Under the pieces are notes generated by a model that worked only from the letters and a program-made list of their open reading frames with translations, was not told the DNA's origin and ran no database searches. A stretch of 64,000 bases of DNA from Yamagishiella unicocca. Taxonomy: Eukaryota > Chlorophyta > Chlorophyceae > Chlamydomonadales > Volvocaceae. The stretch lies in contig BDSL01000050.1 in assembly GCA_003116995.1 (NCBI GenBank), positions 372,001 to 436,000 on the forward strand, read 5' to 3'. A program made the translations under genes and the position numbers. Shown here piece after piece: positions 1-12,070 of the stretch; positions within the stretch are counted from its first letter, which is position 1, and the number at the start of each line of letters is the position of its first letter.

Positions 1-109
1 TCATCCGCCGTATGGGCCAGAGGCTGGCTGGAGGTGGAATCCAGGCCGCTAGGTCCCGTCCGCTCCGAAACCTGCCGTACAGTAGACACTAGTGCCGTAC
101 AGTACATAC

Positions 110-1160
110 CTGCGTGTTGCTGAGGTTGAGGCCTGTCTGCTTGAGCACAGCGGAGGGTCCCGCCTTCGTCACCCACGTCCACTCGTTGCCCGGCGCGCCG
201 TTGGTGGCGCTGCTGAGGACGCTGCCCTGGCATTGCGGATCTGAAAACGCACGCGCACCGCAGCAGTCGCAGCAGCGGGGTCGTCAGTAGCAGCAGCAGA
301 AACACCAGCAGCATTAGCAGCAGCGGGGTCAGTAGCAGCAGCAGAAACACCAGCAGCAGTAGCAGTAACAGCAGCAGCAGCAGCAGGGCCAGCGCCAGCA
401 ATAGATAGGCGGGAGGGTTTGCCGTAAAGGCCTTGAAGCTCAGGCCTACAAAGCTGGCTCAGCTGGCCCAGCGACTGGCCCAGCGACTGGCCCAGCGACT
501 GGCCCAGCGACTGACCCAGGCGGTAGTCAGGTCCATTGCCTAAGATGCGAGTACTTCCTAGACCGTGTACCGGTATCGACCCCACACAGCCGGCCCTGCC
601 CTGCGGGACCCTGCGGGGCCAGCAGCACTGGCGGGAAGTGCCCTTTGGACCGGCAGGCCACCCCACAGGCAGCACGACACCGGGGGTGTGCCCCCCCCCC
701 CACAGTCGAGTTACCGGTTTTTTACTTATAACCCCCACAGGCAGGCCACGTTGTGGGGATGGTGTCACCCCCACCGATATACCGGTATCTTCATCGCCCT
801 TGGTTTGTCGGCCATGGATTCGCGGATACCATTATCTACTCTGAACGACAGCAGGCAGCACAGCACTGGGGGGGTGTCCCGCGGCCCGGTAATGCCTTCC
901 TGCACGCCCTCTTTGGGCCCCAGACCCAACCCCGTGTTCGTTCGTTCACCCCCTAGGCTCCTCTTTACGCCGCATGAGGGAGGCCATAAAACCCTAAACC
1001 CGAGGGTCAACTCTGAAGGTCGGCCGGCCTCACCTATCTCCAGGTATATCTTGTGGACACCTCGGAGCACCTCCCGGCAGCACAGCCCCGGTCTCGCCTC
1101 TAGGCCGTCGCAGGATCTGGAGGAGGTTAATCGGAGGCACACCTCCAACGTGCCATCGCC
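110..1160 (-). CDS. Pherophorin-domain (DUF3707) protein, partial
   Basis: Two joined exons on the minus strand: 1160-1034 and 240-110. The first starts after an AG at 1162-1161 and ends in phase 1 before GTGAGG. The second begins after TTTTCAG and ends before GTATGT. The splice makes an Asp codon and leaves 85 open codons. The peptide has the cysteine-rich layout of volvocine pherophorins: a VCLRL start, a CC pair, a HKIYLEI strand, a QCQGSVLSSATNG strand, then AVLKQTGLNLSNTQ. Pherophorins are secreted hydroxyproline-rich glycoproteins of the extracellular matrix. Neither the signal peptide nor the proline-rich rod is seen. Upstream exons should lie to the right of 1160 but I could not place them; the 3' part runs off the left edge. 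The family call is by eye from domain pattern. The acceptor at 1161 is the least certain boundary. Confidence 0.6.
455..520. repeat. 12-bp tandem repeat (GACTGGCCCAGC)
   Basis: About five near-perfect copies of a 12-bp unit, degenerate at both ends. It lies in the intron between the two pherophorin exons, next to a CAG/CAGCAG-rich stretch at 255-400. No coding role is seen. Confidence 0.85.
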
Positions 1161-1344
1161 CTGCAGCCCGGATGGTGAGGTAGCGGGCAGGGAGCGGGCG
1201 CAGGTTTGGGTGGGGATGGGTTTGACAGTTTGAATGCATCACAACAAGCGGCCATGAAATGTTAAGCTGTGTTCCGGTGGCGCTGGCCGGGCCACCCAAA
1301 CCTCAAGTGCTGCAGCCGACCCCACAGGTATCCTCTGACACCCC

Positions 1345-1427
1345 CTTTCCCCAGTTCTCCAGCATGCATCTCAAATCGTCTGTTCTAAACGGTTTCTTCT
1401 CGCATCCACGGGTCTTCCTCGAACCCC
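1345..1427 (-). repeat. Dispersed repeat family A, copy 1
   Basis: This is the reverse-orientation copy of a short element that recurs through the window. In its forward sense it has an ACCCGTGGATGCGAG segment, then TTTAGAACAGACGTTT, then GATGCATGCTGGAGAACTGGG. Other copies lie near 12350, 27694, 35421, 35838, 39110, 43205, 57511 and 60575. No terminal inverted repeats or coding capacity were recognised. Confidence 0.8.
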
Positions 1428-3600
1428 ACAACCAAACTGCGGCAACCCAGTCTTGCAAGCGCAAAAATGCAAGCCAGCGCGCAACCACCTGCCATTCCGA
1501 CCTGACCCAGGCTACATAAGGACCTTGGAGTATCCCCATTGAGTAGCGACGCCAAGATAACCTCCGAACCCTTCTCGCATCGTAACCCGGAAAACCCTAC
1601 ACCCCTTCCGAACCCTTTTCACAGTGTAACCCCAATCCCCAAGTCCGGCTCACCATCGGCGTCTTGCGGCTTATAGTGAGGCCGTACGGATTACTAATCG
1701 TGCCCTTAGCACAGCGGCCGTACGGGAACGCCGGGTGGCTGCGGCAGTGGGCGCATCGAGTGGCAGTTGGCGGCAGCAGGGAGGGTTTGGGTCCCATTGG
1801 GGGAGGGGGATGTGCAACGAGGAGGGGCTGCGCGGGTTTGGGGTCCCATTTGGGGGGTTTCGGGGAAGACCCGTGGGGGGTTTGAAGAGAATCCGTGGGG
1901 GGGTGGGGGTCTAAGGCAATCCGCGAACCCACGGCCGGCAAACCAAGGGCATTGGCGGAGGGGGGGGTGCGATGAGGAGGGGCTGCGAGGGTGTCTCAGG
2001 AGAGGCAGGCGCGAGGAGGTCAGTGCTCGCATGGCGCCCTTCCGTCAGGGGCCAGAATGAGTGCGTCGAGTCCCGATCGTGCGTTAGACCGCCATAACGG
2101 CAGGTGTTGGGCGTGTGGGTCGCCGCTGAGGAGGACGCTCCGAAAGCAAGCCACCCCATTCCTCCGGCCTCAACAGGCACAGTGCGCTCCGGTCGTGATG
2201 GCCCAAATTAGACCACAGGTGACAAAGCGCGCCTGGCTGGCGGCCTGCCCCGGGCTCTCTAGACCGAACGGTCGTGTGCCATCAGGCGTTGCGCCGATGT
2301 ACCGTTCCGGCAACACGGCAGGGTTGGGCGTTTCCTGAGATGAGGAGACGCCCTGCTGGAAGGTGGCGTGGTGCTGGTGGCTGGTGCTGCGCGCTCCCGG
2401 CTCCAGGGGGGGACCTCCATATAGCGGCGCGCCGCCCCTGCCTTGTTGGCTCCACAGCTGAGTGCAACCCCCCGCAACAACGTCGCAACGTTCCGCTCCA
2501 GCGGCCGGTAGGCCATAGTGGGGCCCGGTCATGGCGGTAGCTTAGGGAACCGATCCCCTGTGCGGCGCGGCCGCATAGTCGCGCCGTGAATACCCCCTAT
2601 TAAATACCCAGATAACCTGTTCCAAGCCGGAGAAAGTGCATATCCCAATCCACTCCTCTAAGCGCCCCGCAGTAGTCTATCCCGTCTACAGATGATGTGA
2701 TGCACAGAGACGGCAGCAAGCGTGATTGGTTGGGAGCAGGAGGCCGTACCTTTCTCCCTGCAGATCCCTCCTGTCCTGGCCAGCCCAGTCCTGACCGCCG
2801 CCGGCCTCCGCGCCCGCAACAGCGAGGGATCCCACCGCTGTTGCTGCTGCGGCTGCTGCTGCTGCCGCCGCCCGATCGTCAGTATGGCCATCGTACGCCG
2901 CTTCCGAGCCTTGCGCGCTGCCTGCGCATCGGAACCATGCGGGCGGGGAGGGGCGGGGGCCGACATTCACGTGGCTGTTGGGGTTGAGGCCGGGGGCGCA
3001 GGTCGGGTTGGAAGCACGCAGCGGGGTCGGTTGGAAGCACGCAGAACAGCCGGTGGAAGGAACATAGAATGTTGGAGGTCGGAAGCGGAGAGGGGGAAGG
3101 GGAAGGTCCGGGAACAGCAGCTGCACGACAGAGCAACCCGCGGGGCGGAACTGGGGTTGGGACCATCGGAACCATGCGGGCGGCGTGGCGCGACGGCAGC
3201 GGACGAAATGGCGCCGCGGGCATCGCGCTGGCTGACCGTTGTTGGTTGAATGGGTTGTGGCTGACGCGCCGCCGGAAGTCTCGTACGCAGGGCGTACGGC
3301 ATGGAAGGTGGTCCATCCGGTGCTGCGTCTCGACGGTGTTGTATTGGCGCGGAACCCCAACACAAATTCAACCAACCGAACGGCGGTTAGGTGCAGGGAC
3401 TCCCGCGAGGAATGATGGCCTCATCCGTCGTCTGTCCACTGCCACGGCCTGCGTTGACCGTGACCGTGTGCCCGTGTTGACCGTGTGCCCGTGTTGACCG
3501 TGTGCCCGTGTTGACCGTGTGCCCGTGTTGACTGTGTGCCCGAGCACCCCCCCCTGCTCGGCCAGTCGTGCGCCCGGGGCACCCCCACACGCCTTCTCGG
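1428..3600. other. GC-rich stretch without a recognised gene
   Basis: Open frames here are overlapping on both strands, start mostly at non-ATG codons and have low-complexity or arginine/proline-rich translations, as expected by chance in GC-rich DNA. Upstream exons of the pherophorin gene may be hidden here but I could not identify them. A copy of the short TCCGCGAA/CCCACGGCCGGCAAACC repeat lies near 1918-1955. Confidence 0.5.
3461..3543. repeat. 17-bp tandem repeat (CCGTGTGCCCGTGTTGA)
   Basis: About five copies of a 17-bp unit, the last with one substitution. The minus-strand reading gives a meaningless HGQHGHTVNTG-type peptide. Confidence 0.85.
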
Positions 3601-6600
3601 AGGGCTTCGCAGTGCACGAGCTAGTATAGTTTTTGAGCAGCCTCCATCCCTCAGATCACCCCAACCCTTTCCCGCTCATACGCGGCCAAACAGTAAACCG
3701 ATTTCTTTCGTCCAAGCCGCAGCCGCCAATAACACGACTGCAATGTTGTTCCGCCCTTGCCGCAAATAGTTCAAATGACAGGGGGAGCCCCCGCATGCGT
3801 GGGCTACCCTTGCAGCGATCCAGCATGCATCCGAGCTGTCGGGGGATGCTAGCCAACTCATTAACGGTCCTGACCTGCCCTCACGTTCCAAGCAGCAAGC
3901 CCAGCGCGTTGGCCCATTGCTTTCCAGGCCTTTGACTCGCGCCCTTTTTGCACCCTCCCGTTTGGCTCTCCCCTGCGCTGCTCCTAGTTCTCACACATCT
4001 CATCACACATGTGTAACCTCCGCGTCGATAGCACCCACTTTGGGATGATGCATTGACGTGGCTTTGCAGCCGCAACGCACACCCTTGCGTTGCTGTGAAG
4101 CGTCACGCAACTGGCATAGTGTCCCAGCCCCCAGGGACAAAACCCGTTTCATGTGCAGGTATTTCACATGCTTTCTAACATTATCCATTTGACACGGACC
4201 GAGATTCAGGGCTGGTCATAACACAACAAATGAAGCGCGTGGCCATTGCTGAGAAACTGGGCATCAACTCAACACAACACAACACAACAACACTTTACAG
4301 GTCTAGTGGAAAGTATAGAATTGATCTTAAATATATGTATGTTGAACACGTCTTGCATAATAATGAACTTATCACGCACTGACGGCTTACCCGTCAGGTT
4401 TAAGGTAAGGGCAAGTAGCTCCACCACTACCAGCGTTTTCGCCACCCGCCACATGGCTGCTTTATATCCTTCGTTGGTCATTGTAAACACCAGCGACGGG
4501 TGCAAGCCGGAAGTCGCCGTCGCCAGACACAAGTAGACTCGCCTTCTCACGGCAACTCGACATTGCTGGGCTGTGTGCTCTGAAGACGAAGTTTTTGCAG
4601 CATTATATAAGGAAGAAGAATGTCCAACTTATCTCGGAGGCTTGCGAAAACGCGGGGTCGACTATCCAGGGTGTTGCGTCTTTCTTTGAGTTAGCTAAAC
4701 AGATTACCAGCTACCAAGATGTAGGAATGGCAGTGCTGGCTCTGGGAAACAGTGTCGTCGTTGCAGACGTCTCTGTCTGCTTAAAGACGATGCCTGGACG
4801 GCAGACACCCTAATTGAATCTACCCGCCGGCTGCCGAGCGGACAGCATTCGCTGTGGACTAAACAGCAAGGTGTGATGCACAGACTATTGCACAGGAGCC
4901 CGCCCACCGGGAGGACTGCTGATGGTACGGAAAAGTCGAATCGGCCTTAAACTACTAGTCCTTCATCTGTTACTGTCGTTAGAGAATAAATAAGTTAAGC
5001 TGTGTCCTAACATTCAATGGTAAAAGCTTACCCTAGTTATGGTAAAGAACCTTGGTCACAAAAGTCGAGCTTTTGTGGAACATATTCAGTGCTACAATCC
5101 ACGCACGATGTTCATCATTATGCACATCAACAGGTTACAGGCTCGACCGGTTTAGGATCCTGACAATTGTTTCCTTGCCCACCGCGAGGCGTCGAAGCCC
5201 GCCAGCCGAGTTTCTTCGCGCTGTCCGTTCAGGGCTTAAACATAGTACACATAAATGCATGAATTATGTAAAGATATCGTGTGAACTCCAGCAGCGGTAA
5301 CAGAGGATGGACAGCAGCGAGCATACTGCGGTACGGCGTTGTACACATCAGTCATGCTTGTAGCCTTTGGCCAGGGAATCCCTGGCAGGGATCAACGAAA
5401 CCTGCTATCAATACGTCGTTATAAGCTATCGCTATGGTTAGATGTTAATGCAGAAGAGAAGGTACGTCCGGGTACGTGCGTCAAGGTGGTGATTGTCGCG
5501 GTACCAATTTATTCTTGCCTAGAACATCAGTGGTGGACCATGCACATCAAAAGTGTTATCTAGAAGGCATGTAGCGGACACATGTACCACGCGACACGGG
5601 ACTGCACATGAAACGCTCGTTTTGAAACCGAGCTCCAGAAACACCTGCTCTTCGGCTTGTCTATTGCAGCGATTGATAATACAATCATTTGCCGGCCACG
5701 AGAGGCTTCCGTACACACACTTCGTTGTTCTGTTGAACCCAAACCAAACATGTTTTACGGCGGTCTCGCTCCATGGCTAAAATCGAATTTGCAGCCCGAA
5801 GAACGATCGGTGCCACTGTGGGTCAGGAAAGGGTGCGATCGAACTGCAATGCATTGCGTGCGGTACCGCGTATGTCATCCGCCCCTGCTGCCGCAGTGAC
5901 CCCAAGAAGATACGAACCCGAACATAACTAATGCTGTTGGCGAACCCACCGGCAAAACACGCGAGCGAGCAACCCAGGGTGGCGACGAAAATGCAGCAGC
6001 AACAGTCAGGCTGGCGGCGGCTTGAGCTTCCGGTTTCCAGGACACCTTGATCCACTCGATCTCGGATCTGCGCTTCTTGTCCGCAGTAGTTACAACTATC
6101 GCATTCCCTAATACGCGCCCCCCCTCTTACACACATTGGGGCATTGGGTTGGCATGTTTTTAATCTTTTTGGAGTGAATCACCACACTCCATGCACCAGC
6201 AGCCAGCCAGCTGGCAGGTAATCATTTGGGCCAGATGCAGCGGCGCCGTGGATTGGGTCACTAAAGCAAAATCACGTTGATGGTGAGAGGTTACAATGTC
6301 CTCAAGGTAGCCCGGGCGAACCCAGGAAAACAAGAGGGGCCCATGCCGGGCCTCACGTTATTTTACTTGTCCGATTCGTGCGTGGGAGTCCAGGTGCATG
6401 ACGTGCTGGCACGTGAGTTTTCCTACCTGTACTTTGCGAGGCAGGCCCTTGTTTATTTGGTAGTTGGAGGTAGGCAGGCGGGCTTCGCCACGCACATCAA
6501 CAGCCTTGTTCCGCAGTGCATGGATAGGCCAGCGATGCTCTTGGCATAGCTAGTGTAAGGAGCACTCAGGGGCAAGGGCTGTCAGCACCTCCCCTTCAGC

Positions 6601-9600
6601 CCTTCTACTGGAGCCTCGAGTGCATTAGGCAGACGGGTAATCACTCTCCCAGATCTACCTGCAGTCAAAACAAATCGTTCATCAATACGGTGTTTCCTAC
6701 ATGTCCTGCCTGCCTCGGTGGTTTCATTGAGATTCCCTTGATGCCGCGGCCGTCTCACACACGCAAATGCGAACGCGTTTGGCAATTTTGGGCCTACTCT
6801 GGCAGATGCTTCGGAAACGGATGCCCACGTTCCGATCACAATTGCTTTTGCCCCGTCCAAGTTGAAGCTTGGAAGGTAGGAGGGCCCGCCAGTACCACGT
6901 ACTAATCAACGTGTGGAACGGTCGATAGTCGGCCTCAATTAATGCTCATATTATTTTATTTTGAGTACGTTGTAGGATTGGCTTATGGCAGAAGCTGAAA
7001 GCCCCGTCGGCCTGCGGCGCCTGCGGCGGGCGGGCGAGCGGGTTTATCGGTTATTTCGAAAAACGCAAGCTGAGGCTTTGACGTACAAGTCATGCTTGCT
7101 CGGAAGGGCTGTAAAAGATATTGGCTGGAGAGGTTGGATACATTACGGTGGCGTGACTTGTTGGCATGGAGCCTATGTCTGGAGCAGCTGCGATGCGCTT
7201 GCCAGCACGGCAACCTCGGCCGCTGAACATCGGTCATCGGCAATCACGATCTGCATGCTTGCGTGTGATAAGCAGTGATACGTGTCCCATGAAAGTTTTG
7301 CCTGTTCCCTTCCGCAACCGTACTGCGGGGGGAGGGCGGGGGCTACTGGAAAGGGCCCGTCGTACATCCTTAAGTCTGTGCAAGCCGGCATCCATACGTT
7401 ATAAGGTTTATCATTAAGCATTTGCGAGTTGGACTTCGCGGCGGGTGCAGGTACGCCGGTACTTCCGTGTACGTCTCTACGGAGTTCACAAAAGTCGATG
7501 ATGTAAGATGGTGTCATCGGCCATATGCAATTGCATCGGCGCGCAAAATCAGCATGGAGTTTTATCAATGCATTTACGGCTGACTTTAAGCGACTGTCCT
7601 TGCAGCGAACCCTAGCTGATCAACTTGTGTTTCACCGGCGTGATGCCTGCATCCACTTGCATGCTGGTATGAAAGCAATTTAATTTTCTACATCGACCAT
7701 TACTTTTCCTAACCGTGATGTGCAATTGACGCTCAAGTTAAGTATTCGTATATTACCCAGAACTTGCGAAATCAAGGTGTCAATTTGCTTCAAAGCAGCA
7801 TATATTGTAGTCTTTAACAGCCAGGTTCATGCAAACGCGGGAATCTTGGGAACCTGGCTATCTGGACTGGCAGGCTCTGGCCTAATAGCGTCGTTCTTTA
7901 TTCACCTCTGGACAAATCTATTGGCCAGGACTGAGTCATACTAGGCGAAATTCAGCATCGGGGTCCCTTTTCCCATAGTGCCTACATCACATTGACCTTG
8001 GAACCCAACCCTATCCCTACACTCCGCCGTGCGCACAAGCTACCACGGCGTTACGTTTCCTGCAATTCTACACACCTGCGCAACCGCACATCCTACAGAC
8101 CCACCGCTCCCTGGAGACACGCGCCTGCCTGCTAACGGCATGTTTGCCTTACTTGCTTGGTAAGCATGCTTCGAAATCCGTGAGGAACTTACCTGGCTTC
8201 CTCTTCGCGCCCCCTCCGTCCGCCGTCGATCCCACAACACCCCTGTCTGCCGAACCTGGAGCTGGAACCCGCTGTGACGTGCACTGTCTAGTACCTGCCG
8301 GAATCCGTGCATGCGCGTGTAGGCAGCTCGTTTTTTACTTACTCCACGGCTCGCCGCGCGTGCCTGCACGCTCCTACCAGACAGTTCAATCGTTTCATTA
8401 TATGCCCGCCCTAGACTCAACACGGGACGTAAACGTTCTTAGATAGAGCCACGGCCGCCATGGCCGGCGGCTGTTGGGGCCACAGATAGAGTGCGCCCCT
8501 AGCCTTGGCCCGGCCCTGCAAGATCGAGTGCAAGTAACTACCTGGAGAGCGAAGGGAATCCGACCATAGACCCGTCAAATGCTTGACCAAGTACGGCACA
8601 TACAGCACAGTACGGCATGGTTGGATACTACCTGCATTATCGCTTTAGAAGCGCCTCCTGACCGAACGCTTCGCGGGGATATGGGCAGGACCAGGGAGGG
8701 CCCTACGTCTGTAACATGCTCATGCTCACTATCTGCTGCACTGGCTGCCTTGACACGGCTTGGATCGTGCCTTGGTGTGCTGTGGCACGTGCAAGGGCAG
8801 CAGACCGAGCAAGCGGCAGACAGACAGACAGGCAGACGGACAGGCTAGCGTGTGAACCAAAGCTATTAAGCAAGGAGGCACGGTGGGTGCGCGTGTATTA
8901 TGTGATGCAGTACTGCGGACCCGAGTAGCTGTACGGCACGCAGCAGCTACAGGGAGGGCGGACATACAGGACAGCATTCCGGGTGCGACGGACGGACCAG
9001 AACCCTAACCCCGGGCACATCGCCTGACACTGAAGGAAACAAAAGAGACAGACACCCAACTGTACCGCAACTAACAAAGGCAGACCACCACGACACTAGC
9101 CCTCTAACAATTACAACAACCATGATCCGAGAAGCAGCCAACAGCAGCCCAGAGGCAAAAACAGCAGCAACAGCCATCGCCTCAGGGGGAATTTGCGCTA
9201 TAGGCTCCCCTATCAGGAACGGTTACAGTGGGTTCCATGGTGTACGAAGTACGTGATGAATGCCTGTGCTGTAACGTGAGTAGTAATAAACGGTTAAACA
9301 CAGCGGGCCCCGGACCGTAAGAAAGAGCGTGCCGCCGATCGGGCGAATCAGCTAACCTAACACGAAAAGAAACGCAGGAAGCTAAGACGAAAACCAATTC
9401 GATCGACCGAGATGCGATCGCTCTGTGTCGCTACTACGGAACTACCCGCTGGGCGATTGAAGAGTAGAGGACATGCCACAGCCGTTGACGCGAGGGCACG
9501 CTGGCCTCGGGATGTGCGCTCACGCAAGAGGTGAAGACGTGCAAACAACAAGCTTGATGATGCAGGGTTTTGGTGACGGATGGTGTGCGAAGATACGGCT

Positions 9601-9990
9601 GGTGCGGTTAGGCTGTCTTGCTGCTTGGCGCGCGCGCGCATGTTTGGATCGAGGGCGCATCCGAAGCATCTCATGCTTGAGGAGGGAACCCGGGACCAGG
9701 AATGGGTGGGGCGGGGTGGGTGGGGAGAAGGTGGATAGGCGACGTGTCGGGGGATGGGCGGGTGAGAGACCGAAACCCATGGCTGCTCTCCTGAACACGA
9801 CTTGCTGTCGCTAGTCGAGAGCCCTTGAGGCCCCTGCCAAGCATCTACGCAGCACTGCCCGTCTGCTAACACACGGCCAAATACGGTAAGAATGCTGTAT
9901 AAGCTTGCCAATTTCACTGTCTCTTGTCTCTAAATGACGGGTACGACCCTGCACGACAGTAAAAGCGCGATGCTCATGCCATAGCACAGC
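3600..9990. other. Less GC-rich intergenic block, no gene recognised
   Basis: Base composition drops visibly relative to the rest of the window; homopolymer C/G runs and CGTACGG motifs become rare and ATTTA-like runs appear (for example 4320-4370 and 6940-6970). Reading frames reach only about 60-190 residues, overlap on both strands and carry no motif I recognise. No reverse transcriptase, transposase or integrase signature was seen. It may be a long promoter/intergenic space, decayed transposon sequence, or hold non-coding transcripts. A repeat shared with the right end of the window lies at 9005-9240. Confidence 0.55.
9005..9240 (-). repeat. Dispersed repeat family B, left copy
   Basis: Read on the minus strand, this stretch first has a GAACCCACTGTAACCGTT segment (about 9238-9221). 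About 190 bp further on comes TGTCTGTCTCTTTTG followed by TTCCTTCAGTGTCAGGCGAT (about 9055-9022). The same two segments recur near 62470-62540, 63545-63615 and 63825-63895. The left copy is inverted relative to those. Confidence 0.75.
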
Positions 9991-10035
9991 GCTTCACTGC
10001 GGATCGCTCTGCGACAGCCACCTCACGATTCTGGA

Positions 10036-10803
10036 ATGATGGACGATATTCAGGCACGCCTGACCTCGCTGTTGGCAGCGCATGGCTTCGACTTGGTTGC
10101 ACCCTTCACGGTGCAGGCCTACAACGCTTGCCGCGCAAGCGGAGTGCCAGAGCTACCCACTTTCGGCAGAGAACAAACCTTAGCATTTGTGGTTGGGAAT
10201 ACCAAGGCCTTGTGGCGGTGCTTCGTGAGCTACCTGGCGCGACACCCTGAGAAAATGGCGTCTGAGTCGCCGCTCGACGGTTACGCGCGCGATTGCATCC
10301 AAGCTGCAGTTACGGAAGTGTGTACGAGTTTGAGCTTGAGAAGCGAGCTTCGGTTGAGCTTCGACACTTCACGCGAAGGCTTCGTTGATATGTTGCGCGC
10401 CGCACGCGTTTCGGGCTTGGCTTTCCTCGACGACGAGCTGCATCTCTGTGTGCACCCAATATATGGGCCCTGGATTGCGCTTCGTGCGGTGGTGGTAGTT
10501 GATGCGCTTGCTAACGCAGCACGGTTGGTTGAGCCAATCTCCCACCCCTTCCCCGAGGTCCGGCCCATTGTGCGTGCCGCGCTTGACGAAATGCGGGCTG
10601 CAGGCGCCATGGACGATTGGAAGGGACAATGGCGCGCATGGGCAAACCTGCGTGCGCTCGCCGGAAGCGCTGCAAGCCCCGAGTGTGCATACGATGCGAG
10701 CCAGATAGAGTACCACTATTCCCAGTCTCGCGCGGCACTGGAGGCCTGTGTCGAGGAGCACATGGGCGTTAACACTGGAGAGGATGGTGCTGGGCAGGAA
10801 TAA
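10036..10803 (+). CDS. CblC/MMACHC-type cobalamin processing protein
   Basis: Intronless 255-residue frame starting at the first of two ATGs. It resembles the MMACHC (CblC) family along most of its length. Residues about 50-70 match the family's LAFLV...ALWRCF helix region. Residues about 132-155 (CVHP..GPW.ALR.VVV) correspond to the signature H-P-x-x-G-x-W-x-x-R strand around the corrin-binding pocket. The tail around residue 225 (YDASQIEYHYSQSRAALE) matches the family's Y-S-x-x-Q-x-x-Y-F segment. Family members work in the cytosol, removing the upper ligand of incoming cobalamins by glutathione-dependent dealkylation or reductive decyanation before methionine synthase uses the cofactor. The human proline-rich tail is absent. 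Lack of introns is unusual beside a 40-exon neighbour. No TGTAA polyadenylation signal lies before the next gene at 11205. Confidence 0.8.
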   Translation: MMDDIQARLTSLLAAHGFDLVAPFTVQAYNACRASGVPELPTFGREQTLAFVVGNTKALWRCFVSYLARHPEKMASESPLDGYARDCIQAAVTEVCTSLSLRSELRLSFDTSREGFVDMLRAARVSGLAFLDDELHLCVHPIYGPWIALRAVVVVDALANAARLVEPISHPFPEVRPIVRAALDEMRAAGAMDDWKGQWRAWANLRALAGSAASPECAYDASQIEYHYSQSRAALEACVEEHMGVNTGEDGAGQE

Positions 10804-11204
10804 TGGGCATATGCGGTGGGCGGTGGCTTAGTTGGGAACATCGGGCTGAGCTGCATTGAGGAACTATTTTACGCATGTGGCCGGCTAGTCACCTGAGGAA
10901 AGGGTAAGAGATTAGGTAGCTTTCAATTTGCCGGCTCGAAGTTTACGGTGTTTCTTATTTCGACACTCTTTTGCGCGGGACAGGGCCCCTATCTGCCGAA
11001 TTCAAGCTGTGCTTGTTTTGCGCCCATATTTTCCATGTTTCCATAATCATTGTCAGGGCACCTGACTTCGCGCATGTTGCAATGGCATAGAGAGGGGCTC
11101 GAAGCGTGATGCACGTCTAGCTTGGCGCTTCGACGCCACCAACTCCTGCGTAAGCGAGTTGTCCGTATTTTTAAGTTTGCGACTTTAATTTCCTCGAAAG
11201 AAAT
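10804..11204. promoter_or_regulatory. Intergenic space upstream of the giant gene
   Basis: About 400 bp between the CblC stop and the start of the next gene on the same strand. It must hold the 3' end of one gene and the promoter and 5' leader of the other. It is less GC-rich than the coding DNA, with T-rich runs near 11025-11045 and 11165-11195. No clear TATA box or TGTAA signal is visible. Confidence 0.4.
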
Positions 11205-12070
11205 ATGGCTTCGGTAAGCCCAGTGGCGTCCGTTTCCGATGGCGCCGCGTCGCCCTCCACACAGCTGCGGCAAGCAGCTATGCAGGGCAACACCACCATG
11301 CTTTCCCAGCTCCTAGCGCAGCACCCCACGCACGTCGATGGCGCCTCCAACTCCGCGGGTCAGGCGCCGCTGCTCGTCGCGGCATTGCTTGGCCAGCAAC
11401 ACGTCGTGGAGCTGCTTCTCAGCGCCGGCGCCAACCCAAATCGGCGTGGTAAGCGCCAGGAGACAGCGTTGATGCTCGCGGCGCAGCGCGGCCACGTTGA
11501 CGTGATGCGGGTGCTGCTCACACGCGGCGCGAGCGCAACCACCGTCGACCAGCGCGGCTGGACCGCGCTCCACTTCGGCGCGTTCTCAGGCCAGGCCACC
11601 TCCGTAAGGGCGCTGCTCGCCTCCGGCGCCGCGCCCAAAGCAACCCTGCTGGAGCTGCGCACCGGCAAGGGCGAGACGGCACTGGCGCTGGCGGCGTTTG
11701 GCCGCAAGGACGACGCCTGCCGCGCCATGATGCAGGTCGGCGCCAAGCCCGCCAGCATCGACGACGCCGGCGACCGCGCCTACGCCCAAAAGCTGTACGA
11801 CGCCATGCGCCCCGCCGGCGCCGGCGGCGACAACGACGGCGCCTCCGCCAAGGGAAGCACCGTCAGCAGCCACGGCCTCAGCACCCTTACGCCGCCGGTG
11901 AAGCGGCCTGGCGCCGCCACCCTGGGCGGGCGGAGGCCCGCCGCCGGTGTGGGTCGGACCCCGCTGCTGACGGACCTGGGAGCCCCCGGCCAGCCCCTCG
12001 ACTCCCCGGGTGTCAGCCCCTCGGCTCGCCCCGCCATCCAGTTCTCGGGCACCAACTCGGAGTTCGAGAG
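11205..12070 (+). other. Exon 1: ankyrin-repeat block
   Basis: Residues about 18-190 of the giant protein form around five ankyrin repeats. Clear examples are QAPLLVAALLGQQHVVELLL, TALMLAAQRGHVDVMRVLL and TALHFGAFSGQATSVRALL, each followed by a G-A loop, plus a weaker TALALAAFGRKDDACRAMM unit. Residues about 200-288 are Gly/Ser/Pro-rich linker. Ankyrin repeats are protein-binding scaffolds; the partner is unknown. The exon ends in phase 2 at GTGAGG, and the next exon at 13240 restores frame as Arg-Leu-Ile-Thr-Pro. Confidence 0.9.
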
